Origin: an uncultured Lachnospiraceae bacterium
GTDB lineage: Bacteria > Bacillota > Clostridia > Lachnospirales > Lachnospiraceae
Direction: 5' to 3'
DNA length: 8,699 nucleotides
Assembly (NCBI GenBank): GCA_905236545.1
Contig: CAJOQO010000221.1
Coordinates: 1-8,699, forward strand
The notes below the pieces were generated by a model that searched no databases, was not told the origin of the DNA, and saw nothing but the letters and a program-made list of their open reading frames with translations. Position 1 is the stretch's first letter. Each line of letters opens with the position of its first letter. The position numbers were made by a program, and so were the translations under genes. This document shows positions 1 through 6,945 of the stretch, piece after piece.

Positions 1-37
1 AAGCGTTACAGGTCACACCCCGGCCGTCTCATGGTGC

Positions 38-1873
38 TCAGGGAGCGGCCTGCGGCAGGATCCCGCGGGTCGCCTCACGCAGCCACTCCCTCTCCTCCGC
101 GTTCAGAAACGGCGAAACCGCCCCATACACCATCTCATGATACTCATCCAGCAGCTTCCGCTCACGCTCATTCAGCATACCGGGAACAACCGCCTCCAGC
201 TCCCACGGCACCATCGTCAGAGGATCCAGCCGCATAAACTGTCCGTAAGCATTCTTCTCATCCTTCACACACAGGGTAAGATTCTCGCAGCGGACTCCAA
301 ACCTTCCCTCCAGATAAAAACCAGGCTCGTTGGAGGTGACCATCCCCTCCTCCATCACGCAGGGCAAAGGGCGGTCCTGCATGATCTTATATCCGATGCT
401 GTTGGGACCCTCATGCACATTCAGCAGGAAGCCGACGCCGTGGCCGGTACCGTGATTATAATCCACACCGATCTCCCAGAAGGGCTGCCGCGCCAGATAG
501 TCAAACGCCATTCCGCTGCAGCCATACAGGAATCTGACCGCCCCAAGGTTCAGGTTGCCGCGAAGCGTCCGGGTATAGAATTCCTTCTCCTCCTCCGTCA
601 AAGGGCCGCACGCGATCGTCCTCGTAATATCGGTCGTTCCTTCCAGATACTGTCCGCCGGAATCCACAAGCAGAAAGCTCTTCGGCTCCAGCGCAAGATC
701 CGTCTCCTTTGTCGCACTGTAATGAATGATGGCGCCATGCGGCCCGTACGCGGCGATCGTCTCAAAGCTGTTTCCCAGGAAATGCTCCATCTCCTGCCGG
801 AACGAGAATAGTTTTTCCGCCGCCGAAAGCTCTGTCACGGGATGCGCCGGATCGTACCGGCGCATCTGCTCCTTCAGCCAGAAAATGAACCGGCAGACAG
901 CGACGCCGTCCTTGATATGCGCGTCCCTCATATGGCGCATTTCCACGGGATTCTTGACCGCCTTCATAAGGCTCGTCGGATTGCTCTTACAGACACGTTC
1001 GGTATGATCCAGCGATGTCCAGAGCGTCAGATTCACACGCGCCGGGTCAAGCAGGACACGGCTTCCCTCCGGAATCTGCCTCGCGGAGGAATAGATCTCT
1101 TCGTAAGGCCTGAGCGAGATCCCGTCCGCGGACAGCTTCGCGGCAAGGCTCCCGGAGAATGCCTCCCTCTGCGCGAAGAGGATCGCCCCGGTCTGCGTGA
1201 TCTCCAGATAAGACAGAAAGACCGGATTGTAGAGAATGTCGCTGCCGCGAAGGTTCAACAGCCACGCGATATCATCCAGCGAAGGAATGATATGGAAGGA
1301 GCAGCCTTCTTTCTCCATGCAGCCGCGCAGCTCCTTCAGCTTCTCCGCGCGTGACTTTCCGGCATAGGCTATATCCAGTTCCCAGACATCGCCGCAGGGC
1401 AGCGGAGGGCGGTCTTCCCAGAACCGGTCTATGAGATCCAGGGGGCCGTCATCTGTACAGGCCAGGATCGACCCGCCATTTTCCCCGACCACTCTGGAAA
1501 GATTCTTTGTTTTCGAAAAGGGCATGCACCTTCCGTCAAATCCGAGCACTTCCCCGGCTTTCAGATTCTCACGGAGGTATTCTTCGATCGTCGGCACGCC
1601 TTCCACACCGGTCTTCATCAGCTCGATCCCGCTTCCCGCAAGCTGCTGCTGCGCCTGAAGAAAGTACCTTCCGTCTGTCCAGAGATACGCCCTGTCCCCT
1701 GTAACCAGTGCCGTTCCGGCCGAGCCTGTAAACCCGGTCAGGAACTCCCTGCATTTAAAATGATCCCCCACATATTCCGATCCGTGAAAATCATCGGTCG
1801 GAACCAGCCAGGCATCGATACCTTCCCTCTCCATCTGTGCGCGGAGTTCGCTCAGCTTCTGCGGCACCGTCAT
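38..1873 (-). CDS. pepP: Xaa-Pro aminopeptidase (aminopeptidase P), M24 family, three-domain form
   Basis: This cytosolic metallopeptidase releases the N-terminal residue of peptides whose second residue is proline. At 611 aa it matches the long, three-domain form (like human XPNPEP1) rather than the roughly 440-aa E. coli type. Two creatinase-type N-terminal domains fill about residues 1-310, the M24 pita-bread catalytic domain about 315-545, and an M24 C-terminal domain about 550-611. All five expected metal ligands are visible: Asp404 (LLVDSGGQY), Asp415 (TTDITRT), His478 (HGTGHGVG), Glu516 (SNEPGFY) and Glu530 (VRCENL). The substrate-site histidines His384 (GAIIHY) and His487 (NVHEGP) are also present, so the enzyme should be active, probably with manganese. 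No signal peptide is seen. The ATG lies one base after the coaX stop, with an AAAGGGGA ribosome site inside the end of coaX, which suggests translational coupling. It is the last gene of the block. Its position after a peptide-type importer fits a role in digesting imported proline peptides (inference). Confidence 0.95.
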   Translation of the reverse strand: MTVPQKLSELRAQMEREGIDAWLVPTDDFHGSEYVGDHFKCREFLTGFTGSAGTALVTGDRAYLWTDGRYFLQAQQQLAGSGIELMKTGVEGVPTIEEYLRENLKAGEVLGFDGRCMPFSKTKNLSRVVGENGGSILACTDDGPLDLIDRFWEDRPPLPCGDVWELDIAYAGKSRAEKLKELRGCMEKEGCSFHIIPSLDDIAWLLNLRGSDILYNPVFLSYLEITQTGAILFAQREAFSGSLAAKLSADGISLRPYEEIYSSARQIPEGSRVLLDPARVNLTLWTSLDHTERVCKSNPTSLMKAVKNPVEMRHMRDAHIKDGVAVCRFIFWLKEQMRRYDPAHPVTELSAAEKLFSFRQEMEHFLGNSFETIAAYGPHGAIIHYSATKETDLALEPKSFLLVDSGGQYLEGTTDITRTIACGPLTEEEKEFYTRTLRGNLNLGAVRFLYGCSGMAFDYLARQPFWEIGVDYNHGTGHGVGFLLNVHEGPNSIGYKIMQDRPLPCVMEEGMVTSNEPGFYLEGRFGVRCENLTLCVKDEKNAYGQFMRLDPLTMVPWELEAVVPGMLNERERKLLDEYHEMVYGAVSPFLNAEEREWLREATRGILPQAAP

Positions 1874-1874
1874 C

Positions 1875-2678
1875 TCAGTTGATCCCCTTTCTCTTCCTAG
1901 CGTTATTCTCGTCTCCGCTCATCTTTCCATAGATGATGCTGAGGCCTGTCAGCAAAAGCGCGTTGTCCAGCGTAATCTTATGCCTGCAGCACGGTATCAC
2001 CTTCGATGCAAGGCCGCCTGTCGCGACCACGGTTACCTTTTCCCCGAGCTCTTCCTCCACCCGGTCCAGCAGGCCGTCGATGGCCGCCGCGTGGCCGAGA
2101 ACGATCCCGCTCCGCATGGCTTCCGCCGTACTGCTGCCGATCACATGCTTCGGAACATCCAGGCTGGTGCCCTGCAGCATGGATGTTCTGGAAACCAGAG
2201 AAGTGAGGCTCAGACGCAGCCCCGGCATGATCGTCCCGCCGATATAGTTCCCGTCACGGTCCACGACAGACAGCGTTGTCGCGGTTCCCATGTCCACCAC
2301 CACCAGAGGAGGCTTGAACAGGGCCAGAGCGCCTACCGCGCCGGCTACGAGATCCGCTCCGACGGAAGACGGGTCATCGATCCGGATATTCAGGCCGGTT
2401 CTGGTTCCGGGGCCAAGAACATATGCCTGTCTTCCCGTAGTCTTTCGCAGGGCCGTGCGGACCACCGGGGTAATCTGCGGGACAACCGACGAGATGATCG
2501 CACCAGCTATCATCACCGGGTCAATCTGGTGCATGTCCAGCGCAACCCGGAACAGGATCGCATATTCCATGGATGTTTTGGCCGGATCTGTCGAAAGGCG
2601 TTCCGTAAACAGAACCTCTTCCCTGTCCATGCATCCGATCACAATGTTCGTATTCCCGATATCAATTGCAAGAATCAT
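1875..2678 (-). CDS. coaX: Type III pantothenate kinase
   Basis: CoaX phosphorylates pantothenate with ATP, the first step of coenzyme A synthesis in the cytosol. The 267-aa product has the normal family length and the acetate-kinase/Hsp70-like (ASKHA) fold signatures. The N-terminal phosphate loop is AIDIGNTN (Asp6). A VGADL motif (Asp109) occupies the place of the catalytic GADR motif. DMGTATT (Asp129) is the second phosphate motif, followed by GGTIMPG around 147-153 and ATGG around 219-222. The Asp residues at 6, 109 and 129 correspond to the three essential aspartates known for the family. The ATG overlaps the stop of the preceding gene as ATGA, and an AAGGAG site 8 nt upstream lies inside that gene, so the start is well supported. 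Type III enzymes are known to be insensitive to coenzyme A feedback and to have poor ATP affinity. The C-terminus is basic (RKRKGIN), with no obvious meaning. Nothing links it directly to the transport genes beyond co-orientation. Confidence 0.96.
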   Translation of the reverse strand: MILAIDIGNTNIVIGCMDREEVLFTERLSTDPAKTSMEYAILFRVALDMHQIDPVMIAGAIISSVVPQITPVVRTALRKTTGRQAYVLGPGTRTGLNIRIDDPSSVGADLVAGAVGALALFKPPLVVVDMGTATTLSVVDRDGNYIGGTIMPGLRLSLTSLVSRTSMLQGTSLDVPKHVIGSSTAEAMRSGIVLGHAAAIDGLLDRVEEELGEKVTVVATGGLASKVIPCCRHKITLDNALLLTGLSIIYGKMSGDENNARKRKGIN

Positions 2679-3454
2679 AGACTCATCTCCTTTCCGGGCA
2701 CGGGCTTCACGATCCGCACCCCGGGGAATTCCGCCCGCATCATCCGCGCAAACGGCTTCAGGTCCACATTCCGGGACATCGGCGGAAATGCGTTGTCAAA
2801 GTGGCTCAGCAGCACGCTCCCGGGCTTCAGCCGCCCGAGTACCTCCCTGGCTCTTGCAGGAAGGTCATTGTTTCCCTGATAAGGGAGGATCACGACATCG
2901 GCTCCCTCCGGGTATCTCTCATCCGGTGAAAGGGCCAGGCTTCCGAGAAGCAGGAGCTCCTTTCCCTCCACCCGGATATGAAAGACAACACTCTCTCCTG
3001 CCTCCTTAAAGATCCTGTTTGCCTGAAAAAGAAACGGAAGGTTCCCGAGATATCTCAGAACACGGAGAGGCGTCATTGTATCCAGGATATGTCTCCACTG
3101 GAATTCGATATGCCTTCCTTCCAAGACATCTATATCGATCGATCCGATCCTGTAGGATCGCCCTTTTTCGATCTGAACGACATTGCTCTCATCTCCCAGA
3201 AACTGCTCCAGGGTGTCGCAGCACTGCTTCGTACAGAAGACACTGATGTCACCGTCCGTCTCCTCTACCAGCTGTCCGGCCGTAAACAGGTGATCAAAAT
3301 GACAATGGGTCACGAAGATGGTGTCATACTGCGCAAGCTCCTGCGGATCCGCGCCGTACGCCCCGCCGGCAAGCTCCAGAAACGGATCAAAGAGGATCCT
3401 GTCCTCCCCGCTTTCCAGGCCAAAGCATGCTGTTCCAAACCAGGTGATCTTCAT
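2675..3454 (-). CDS. Metallo-beta-lactamase-fold hydrolase, UlaG-like, with altered metal site
   Basis: This 259-aa protein has the metallo-beta-lactamase fold and resembles the UlaG-like (COG2220) group; its substrate is unknown. It starts with the group's typical MKITWFGTACFGLE strand and a FDP motif (22-24). The first metal motif is THCHFDH, giving His50, His52, Asp54 and His55. His115 (EGRHIEF) and His218 (LLSHFDN) are candidates for the later histidine ligands. The bridging aspartate normally found in a GD motif after a beta strand seems to be replaced by Ser172 (LLLLGSLALSP), although the following ADVVILPYQG strand is typical. It may therefore bind one metal or use an atypical site. 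No signal peptide or membrane segment is seen, so it is probably cytosolic. It starts 14 nt after the stop of the second ATPase gene, with AGGAGAGGAAG upstream, and overlaps coaX by ATGA. It may act on the imported ligand or a CoA-related compound, but neither can be shown from sequence. Confidence 0.88.
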   Translation of the reverse strand: MKITWFGTACFGLESGEDRILFDPFLELAGGAYGADPQELAQYDTIFVTHCHFDHLFTAGQLVEETDGDISVFCTKQCCDTLEQFLGDESNVVQIEKGRSYRIGSIDIDVLEGRHIEFQWRHILDTMTPLRVLRYLGNLPFLFQANRIFKEAGESVVFHIRVEGKELLLLGSLALSPDERYPEGADVVILPYQGNNDLPARAREVLGRLKPGSVLLSHFDNAFPPMSRNVDLKPFARMMRAEFPGVRIVKPVPGKEMSL

Positions 3455-3468
3455 TCTCTCTTCCTCTC

Positions 3469-4266
3469 CTACATGGCGTCCCGAAGCAGCGACTGCGTAT
3501 ACGGATGCTTCGGATGCCGGTAGACGGTCTTCGTATCCCCATATTCCACGATACTGCCGCTGCGCATCACCATCACCCTGCTGCAGATATGATAGATTAC
3601 ATTCAGGTCATGGCTGATAAACAGATAGCTGAGTGAATACCGCTCCTTCAGCTGTTTGAGAAGCTCCAGGATCTGCGCCTGGATCGTTACATCCAGCGCC
3701 GAGACCGGTTCATCCGCGATGATCAGCCGCGGACGCGTAATCACGCAGGACGCAATGCTGATTCTCTGACGCTGTCCGCCTGACAGTTCCCGCGGCTTCC
3801 GGTCCAGGTACTCGTCCTCCAGGCCGACCGCGTGAAGCGTCTCGCGTACCAGCTCGCGTCTTTGCGCCTTTGTCCGGGGAATCCATTCCTCCCGGCTCCT
3901 TTTCGCAAGAGCCCTGAGCGGTTCCTCAAGGATCCATCCGACGCTTCTTGCAGGATTCAGGCTCGAAAAGGGATCCTGAAAAACCATCTGCGGGAAGGAA
4001 GTATGATGAATCACCTCTCCGTTATAGTCACGGGCGATTCCCAGAAGGACCTTTGCCAGCGTAGTCTTCCCGCTTCCGCTCTCGCCGACCAGTCCCAGCA
4101 CGTCGCCCTTCCGGATCTCAAAGCTCACGTCATGCAGGATCTGCTCTCTGTGCGTGTAAAACATGGATTCATGCGAACCTGCGTCCGGGCTGTTTTCGTA
4201 GTAGCTGTTCAGATGCCGGACCTCGAGGATGATATCGCCTGCTGTCGATCTGTTATTTCCCGTCAT
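3469..4266 (-). CDS. Peptide/nickel-type ABC transporter ATP-binding protein (DppF/OppF family)
   Basis: This is the second ATPase of the importer; with its partner it forms the nucleotide-binding pair on the cytoplasmic face. All ABC motifs are intact in its 265 aa: Walker A GESGSGKT (61-68), Q-loop Gln97 (VFQDP), signature LSGGQRQR (161-168), Walker B LIIADEP (181-187), D-loop SALD and switch His219 (FISHDL). The tail [11 protein letters not shown] (251-261) is the usual end of the catalytic core in this family. The protein stops five residues later and lacks the longer C-terminal region of many OppF/DppF proteins. An insertion around residues 24-42, between the first strands, precedes the [11 protein letters not shown] segment, as often seen in the F-type subunit. 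The ATG overlaps the upstream ATPase gene by 14 bp, with GGGAGGAAG about 9-11 nt before it. The class is clear but the substrate (oligopeptide, dipeptide, nickel or a metallophore) is not. Confidence 0.93.
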   Translation of the reverse strand: MTGNNRSTAGDIILEVRHLNSYYENSPDAGSHESMFYTHREQILHDVSFEIRKGDVLGLVGESGSGKTTLAKVLLGIARDYNGEVIHHTSFPQMVFQDPFSSLNPARSVGWILEEPLRALAKRSREEWIPRTKAQRRELVRETLHAVGLEDEYLDRKPRELSGGQRQRISIASCVITRPRLIIADEPVSALDVTIQAQILELLKQLKERYSLSYLFISHDLNVIYHICSRVMVMRSGSIVEYGDTKTVYRHPKHPYTQSLLRDAM

Positions 4267-5080
4267 AGATGCTTCTTCCTCCCGCTCTTCTGGCGTGACG
4301 TGACGGGATCGCCGCGATCAGCCGCTTTGTGTATTCATGCTTCGGATGAGCGAAAACCTCTTCCGTCAGCCCTTCTTCCACGATCTTTCCTCTCTGCATG
4401 ACAATGACCCGCCTGCACAGACGGTTCACAACATGAAGGTCGTGGCTGATAAACAGAATCGCCATCCGGGTATCCGCGTTGAGCTGCTTCAGAAGATCCA
4501 GGATCCTTGCCTGCATCGACACATCCAGAGCAGTCGTAACCTCATCCGCGATCAGAAGCTTCGGCTCCGTGACAATCGCCGCCGCGACCATCGCGCGCTG
4601 CAGCATGCCGCCCGACAGCTCATGGGGGTATTTCCGGAAAACCTCCTCCGCATCCGAAAGCCCGGATCGTCTGAGCGCCTCCAGAACCAGCTCCTTCCTC
4701 TGTTCCCTGCCAAGATCCCTGCGGTGCACGTACAGCGACTCACCAACCTGCCGGCCGATCCGGTAGACCGGGTTAAAGGAAGTCATAGGCTCCTGGAATA
4801 CGATGGCCAGCTCTCTTCCCAGAATCTCGTTCAGCGCCTTCTGGCTGCAGTCGAAGATTTCCACCCCGTCCAGCGTTATACTTCCCTGCGTGCTGGCCTT
4901 TTCACGGGGGAGCAGCCCTCCGATGCACATGCTCGTCACGGTTTTCCCTGTACCGCTCTCCCCGACCAGTCCCAGGATATCCCCTTCTTCCATCGAAAAG
5001 GACACTCCGTCTACCGCATAACGGTCCGGGGCAGCGTCATGAAAATGCACTCTCAGATTCTCTACTTCCAGAAGGCTCAT
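4253..5080 (-). CDS. Peptide/nickel-type ABC transporter ATP-binding protein (DppD/OppD family)
   Basis: This is the first ATPase of the importer, 275 aa long. The motifs read Walker A GESGTGKT (40-47), Q-loop Gln96 ([11 protein letters not shown]), signature LSGGMLQR (155-162), Walker B KLLIADE with catalytic Glu180, D-loop TALD and switch His213 (FISHDL). Val181 replaces the proline that usually follows the Walker B glutamate (ADEPTTALD); this is conservative for catalysis. After [16 protein letters not shown] (245-260) there is only a short basic tail. The roughly 50-residue C-terminal extension with a cysteine-rich motif, common in OppD/DppD, is absent, so the protein is closer in length to NikD-type subunits. 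The start has a GAGGAG site 6 nt upstream. A 72-bp gap separates it from the preceding permease gene, the widest spacing inside the block, and its end overlaps the next ATPase gene by 14 bp. Confidence 0.93.
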   Translation of the reverse strand: MSLLEVENLRVHFHDAAPDRYAVDGVSFSMEEGDILGLVGESGTGKTVTSMCIGGLLPREKASTQGSITLDGVEIFDCSQKALNEILGRELAIVFQEPMTSFNPVYRIGRQVGESLYVHRRDLGREQRKELVLEALRRSGLSDAEEVFRKYPHELSGGMLQRAMVAAAIVTEPKLLIADEVTTALDVSMQARILDLLKQLNADTRMAILFISHDLHVVNRLCRRVIVMQRGKIVEEGLTEEVFAHPKHEYTKRLIAAIPSRHARRAGGRSIYDGK

Positions 5081-5130
5081 GTCATTCTCCTCAGGGTCTG
5101 CCCGGATCTTCCGGCCTGCATGGCTGCCAT
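5077..5130 (-). other. Possible 17-codon leader frame before the first ATPase gene
   Basis: The 72-bp gap between the permease and ATPase genes contains a short open frame, [17 protein letters not shown]. Its TGA overlaps the ATG of the downstream ATPase gene (ATGA). Such an overlap could couple translation, but the nearest upstream AGGAG-like site is about 14 nt from the ATG, too far for a good start. The gap also holds a small dyad, CCGGA-AGA-TCCGG, with no T-run. I resemble this to no known peptide and consider a chance frame more likely. Confidence 0.12.
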
Positions 5131-5152
5131 GGGACGTCCGGTACGCTCCTGT

Positions 5153-5959
5153 TCAGTTCTGCGCATCCAGATTCTGGACCCCTTCACTCATAAGCGAAAA
5201 AGAAAGAATCAGCAGTACGATGGAAAACCCCGCGCCCAGCGCGTACCACGGCGCTGTGGCCAGATAATTCTGGCTGTCCCTGAGCATGGTTCCCAGACTG
5301 GCCTCAGGAGGCTGGATACCGATTCCAAGAAAACTCATTCCCGCCTCCGCCAGAACGGCGTTGTTGAAACCGATCGTCATCGCCGGCACCAGAACCGAAA
5401 GCGTATTCGGAAGAATATGCGTATACAGAATACGGGGCGTACGAACCCCCTGCAGTCTGGCTGCCTTAATATAGTTCAGATTCCGGATCCCCGCGTACTG
5501 CGTACGCACAACCCGGGCGAAGCTGGGAATAAACAGGATCCCGAGCGCCAGAACGATATTGGAAACGGAGCTTCCTGTGATGCTGACGATTACCAGCGCC
5601 AGCAAAATTGCGGGAAATGCGGTGATCGTATCACAGATCCGTGTCAGAATCAGATCCGCGGTTCCTCCGAAGTACCCGCACACAGATCCGATCAGGATTC
5701 CGGCGCTGCATCCGATGACAACAACCAGAGCAGCGATAAGGAAGCTGGTTCCTGCTCCCTGCATCACACGGGAAAACACGTCTCTCCCGAAATTATCGGT
5801 TCCGAACCAATGCGCCGCTGACGGCGGCTGCAGCTTCTCCTTCGCATTCATCGCCGTAGTGCTGTACGGAGTCCAGAAGAAGCCGGTAATAATCACAGCC
5901 GTGAGAAGCGCCGACAGGATCCCCCCGGTCAGCAGATAAGGATTGCCGGTTTTTTTCAT
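5153..5959 (-). CDS. Peptide/nickel-type ABC transporter permease (DppC/OppC family)
   Basis: This inner-membrane permease is 268 aa from the chosen start, a normal to slightly short length for the family. After a short cytoplasmic N-terminus, the first membrane helix runs from about residue 9 to 30. The hallmark HWFGTDNFGRDVFSRV stretch follows at 50-65, then about five further hydrophobic helices at roughly 72-96, 112-128, 133-150, 190-208 and 238-258. The EAA coupling loop, which docks on the ATPases, is visible around 162-185 (NYIKAARLQGV ending HILPN). The frame is open upstream to another ATG at 5992, but the ATG at 5959 overlaps the preceding permease stop as ATGA, has AAGGGAGGG 6 nt upstream and starts with MKK before the first helix. 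I therefore prefer it. It pairs with the DppB-type permease to form the channel. Confidence 0.94.
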   Translation of the reverse strand: MKKTGNPYLLTGGILSALLTAVIITGFFWTPYSTTAMNAKEKLQPPSAAHWFGTDNFGRDVFSRVMQGAGTSFLIAALVVVIGCSAGILIGSVCGYFGGTADLILTRICDTITAFPAILLALVIVSITGSSVSNIVLALGILFIPSFARVVRTQYAGIRNLNYIKAARLQGVRTPRILYTHILPNTLSVLVPAMTIGFNNAVLAEAGMSFLGIGIQPPEASLGTMLRDSQNYLATAPWYALGAGFSIVLLILSFSLMSEGVQNLDAQN

Positions 5960-6903
5960 GAGCCGCCCTCCCTTCTGCGCGGATCCATCCACTGATTCAG
6001 CATATCGGCGATAAAGTTCACAATCATGATCCAGGCGGCAAGAAGCACGACGATGGCCTGAACGACCGGAAAGTCTCTGTTTCCGATCGAAGACACCAGC
6101 AGCCGGCCGATTCCCGGGATCGTAAATACCTGCTCGATAATGATGGTTCCCGTCATGATCTCCGCGGCGCTCACCGCCAGGAATGTGACAACAGGAAGCA
6201 TCGCATTGCGCAGCACATGCCGCAGCAGGATCATACGCCTCGTCATGCCTCTTGACTTTGCGGTCAGCACATAGTTCCGGGTCAGCTCGCTTCTGATCGA
6301 ACCGCGAAGCATCCGCACCGTCATCGCGATGCGGGGCAGCGCAAGAGACAGCGCAGGAAGGAACAGATACCGAAGACAGCCCGCCGCATCGTCAGAGAAG
6401 GATACAAAATTGCCGGGCTGAAACCATTTCAGCACGATTCCAAACAGGTAGCATGTGAGAATCCCAAAGAAAAAAGGAGGAACCGCCATGATGATCTGAC
6501 CGGCTACGACAGCCGCATGATCTGCCACAGCGTTCCTCAGGCTCCCTGAAAAGATTCCAATCGGAACCGAAAGCAGGAGCGTCATGCCAAAGGATACCAC
6601 GGTCAGCAGCACGGTTACCGGAAGCTTGTCTGCAAGCAGACGCCCGACCGGCCGAAGATAATTGTAGCTGATCCCGAAATCTCCTTTGACAAATGAAACG
6701 AGCCAGTCCAGGTACCGCTCCAGCACAGGGCGGTCCAGGCCGAGCTGCGCGCGCAGCTGTGCCACCTTCTGGGGCGAGGCGCTGGTCCCGAGGATCTTCG
6801 TGGTCGGATCCCCGGGGATGATCTGGAATGCAAGAAAGGCGAGCAGGGAAACAACGAACAATGTAATAATGAGAGATGCTGTTTTTTTCACAACCTGTTT
6901 CAT
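5956..6903 (-). CDS. Peptide/nickel-type ABC transporter permease (DppB/OppB family)
   Basis: This inner-membrane permease of 315 aa has the normal DppB/OppB length. The first helix (about 9-29) ends in FQIIPGDP, the family's typical junction. It is followed by a periplasm-type domain with LGLDRPVLERYLDWL (55-69) and KGDFGISY (73-80). Further helices lie at about 97-119, 131-157, 178-196, 236-258 and 279-301. The EAA loop that contacts the ATPases is at about 211-234 (YVLTAKSRGM ending RHVLRNA). IEQVFTIPGIGRLL (256-269) and RDFPVVQ (276-282) are also characteristic. The start is firm: AAAGGAGG lies 8 nt before the ATG, within a 42-bp gap after the binding-protein gene. That gap shows no hairpin that could act as a terminator or mRNA processing site. 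Its stop overlaps the start of the partner permease as ATGA. Confidence 0.95.
   Translation of the reverse strand: MKQVVKKTASLIITLFVVSLLAFLAFQIIPGDPTTKILGTSASPQKVAQLRAQLGLDRPVLERYLDWLVSFVKGDFGISYNYLRPVGRLLADKLPVTVLLTVVSFGMTLLLSVPIGIFSGSLRNAVADHAAVVAGQIIMAVPPFFFGILTCYLFGIVLKWFQPGNFVSFSDDAAGCLRYLFLPALSLALPRIAMTVRMLRGSIRSELTRNYVLTAKSRGMTRRMILLRHVLRNAMLPVVTFLAVSAAEIMTGTIIIEQVFTIPGIGRLLVSSIGNRDFPVVQAIVVLLAAWIMIVNFIADMLNQWMDPRRREGGS
5966..5974 (-). promoter_or_regulatory. Ribosome binding site deciding the DppC-type permease start
   Basis: AAGGGAGGG on the minus strand lies 6 nt before the ATG at 5959, inside the end of the DppB-type gene. Together with the ATGA stop/start overlap, it supports 5959 over the upstream in-frame ATG at 5992. 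Confidence 0.75.
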
Positions 6904-6945
6904 GCTGCCCGCCTCCTTTCTTATGTCCTGACTGTTTCTGCTGTA

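Noticed and set aside
1..37. A terminator or further gene after the aminopeptidase stop
   Set aside because: Only 37 bases are present. They show no stable stem with a T-run, and the one ATG there is followed by a stop after eight codons.
1980..3009. Two long plus-strand open frames (299 and 239 codons) opposite coaX and the metallo-beta-lactamase-fold gene
   Set aside because: They give low-complexity, Arg/Pro/Ser-rich products, overlap each other and lie opposite genes with clear family motifs.
4337..5821. A 494-codon open frame on the plus strand opposite the first ATPase and the DppC-type permease genes
   Set aside because: Its product is rich in Arg, His and Gln without a recognisable domain, and the opposite strand holds two complete ABC genes with all motifs. 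It is an antisense shadow produced by codon bias.
5950..5956. T-run on the plus strand (also near 6883-6890 and 8464-8469) as a terminator
   Set aside because: These runs are the Lys codons near the starts of membrane or secreted proteins on the minus strand, and no stable GC stem precedes them.
5960..5992. Upstream ATG at 5992 as the start of the DppC-type permease (11 extra residues)
   Set aside because: The ATG at 5959 has the ATGA overlap and a well-placed AAGGGAGGG, and begins with the expected short basic segment before the first helix.
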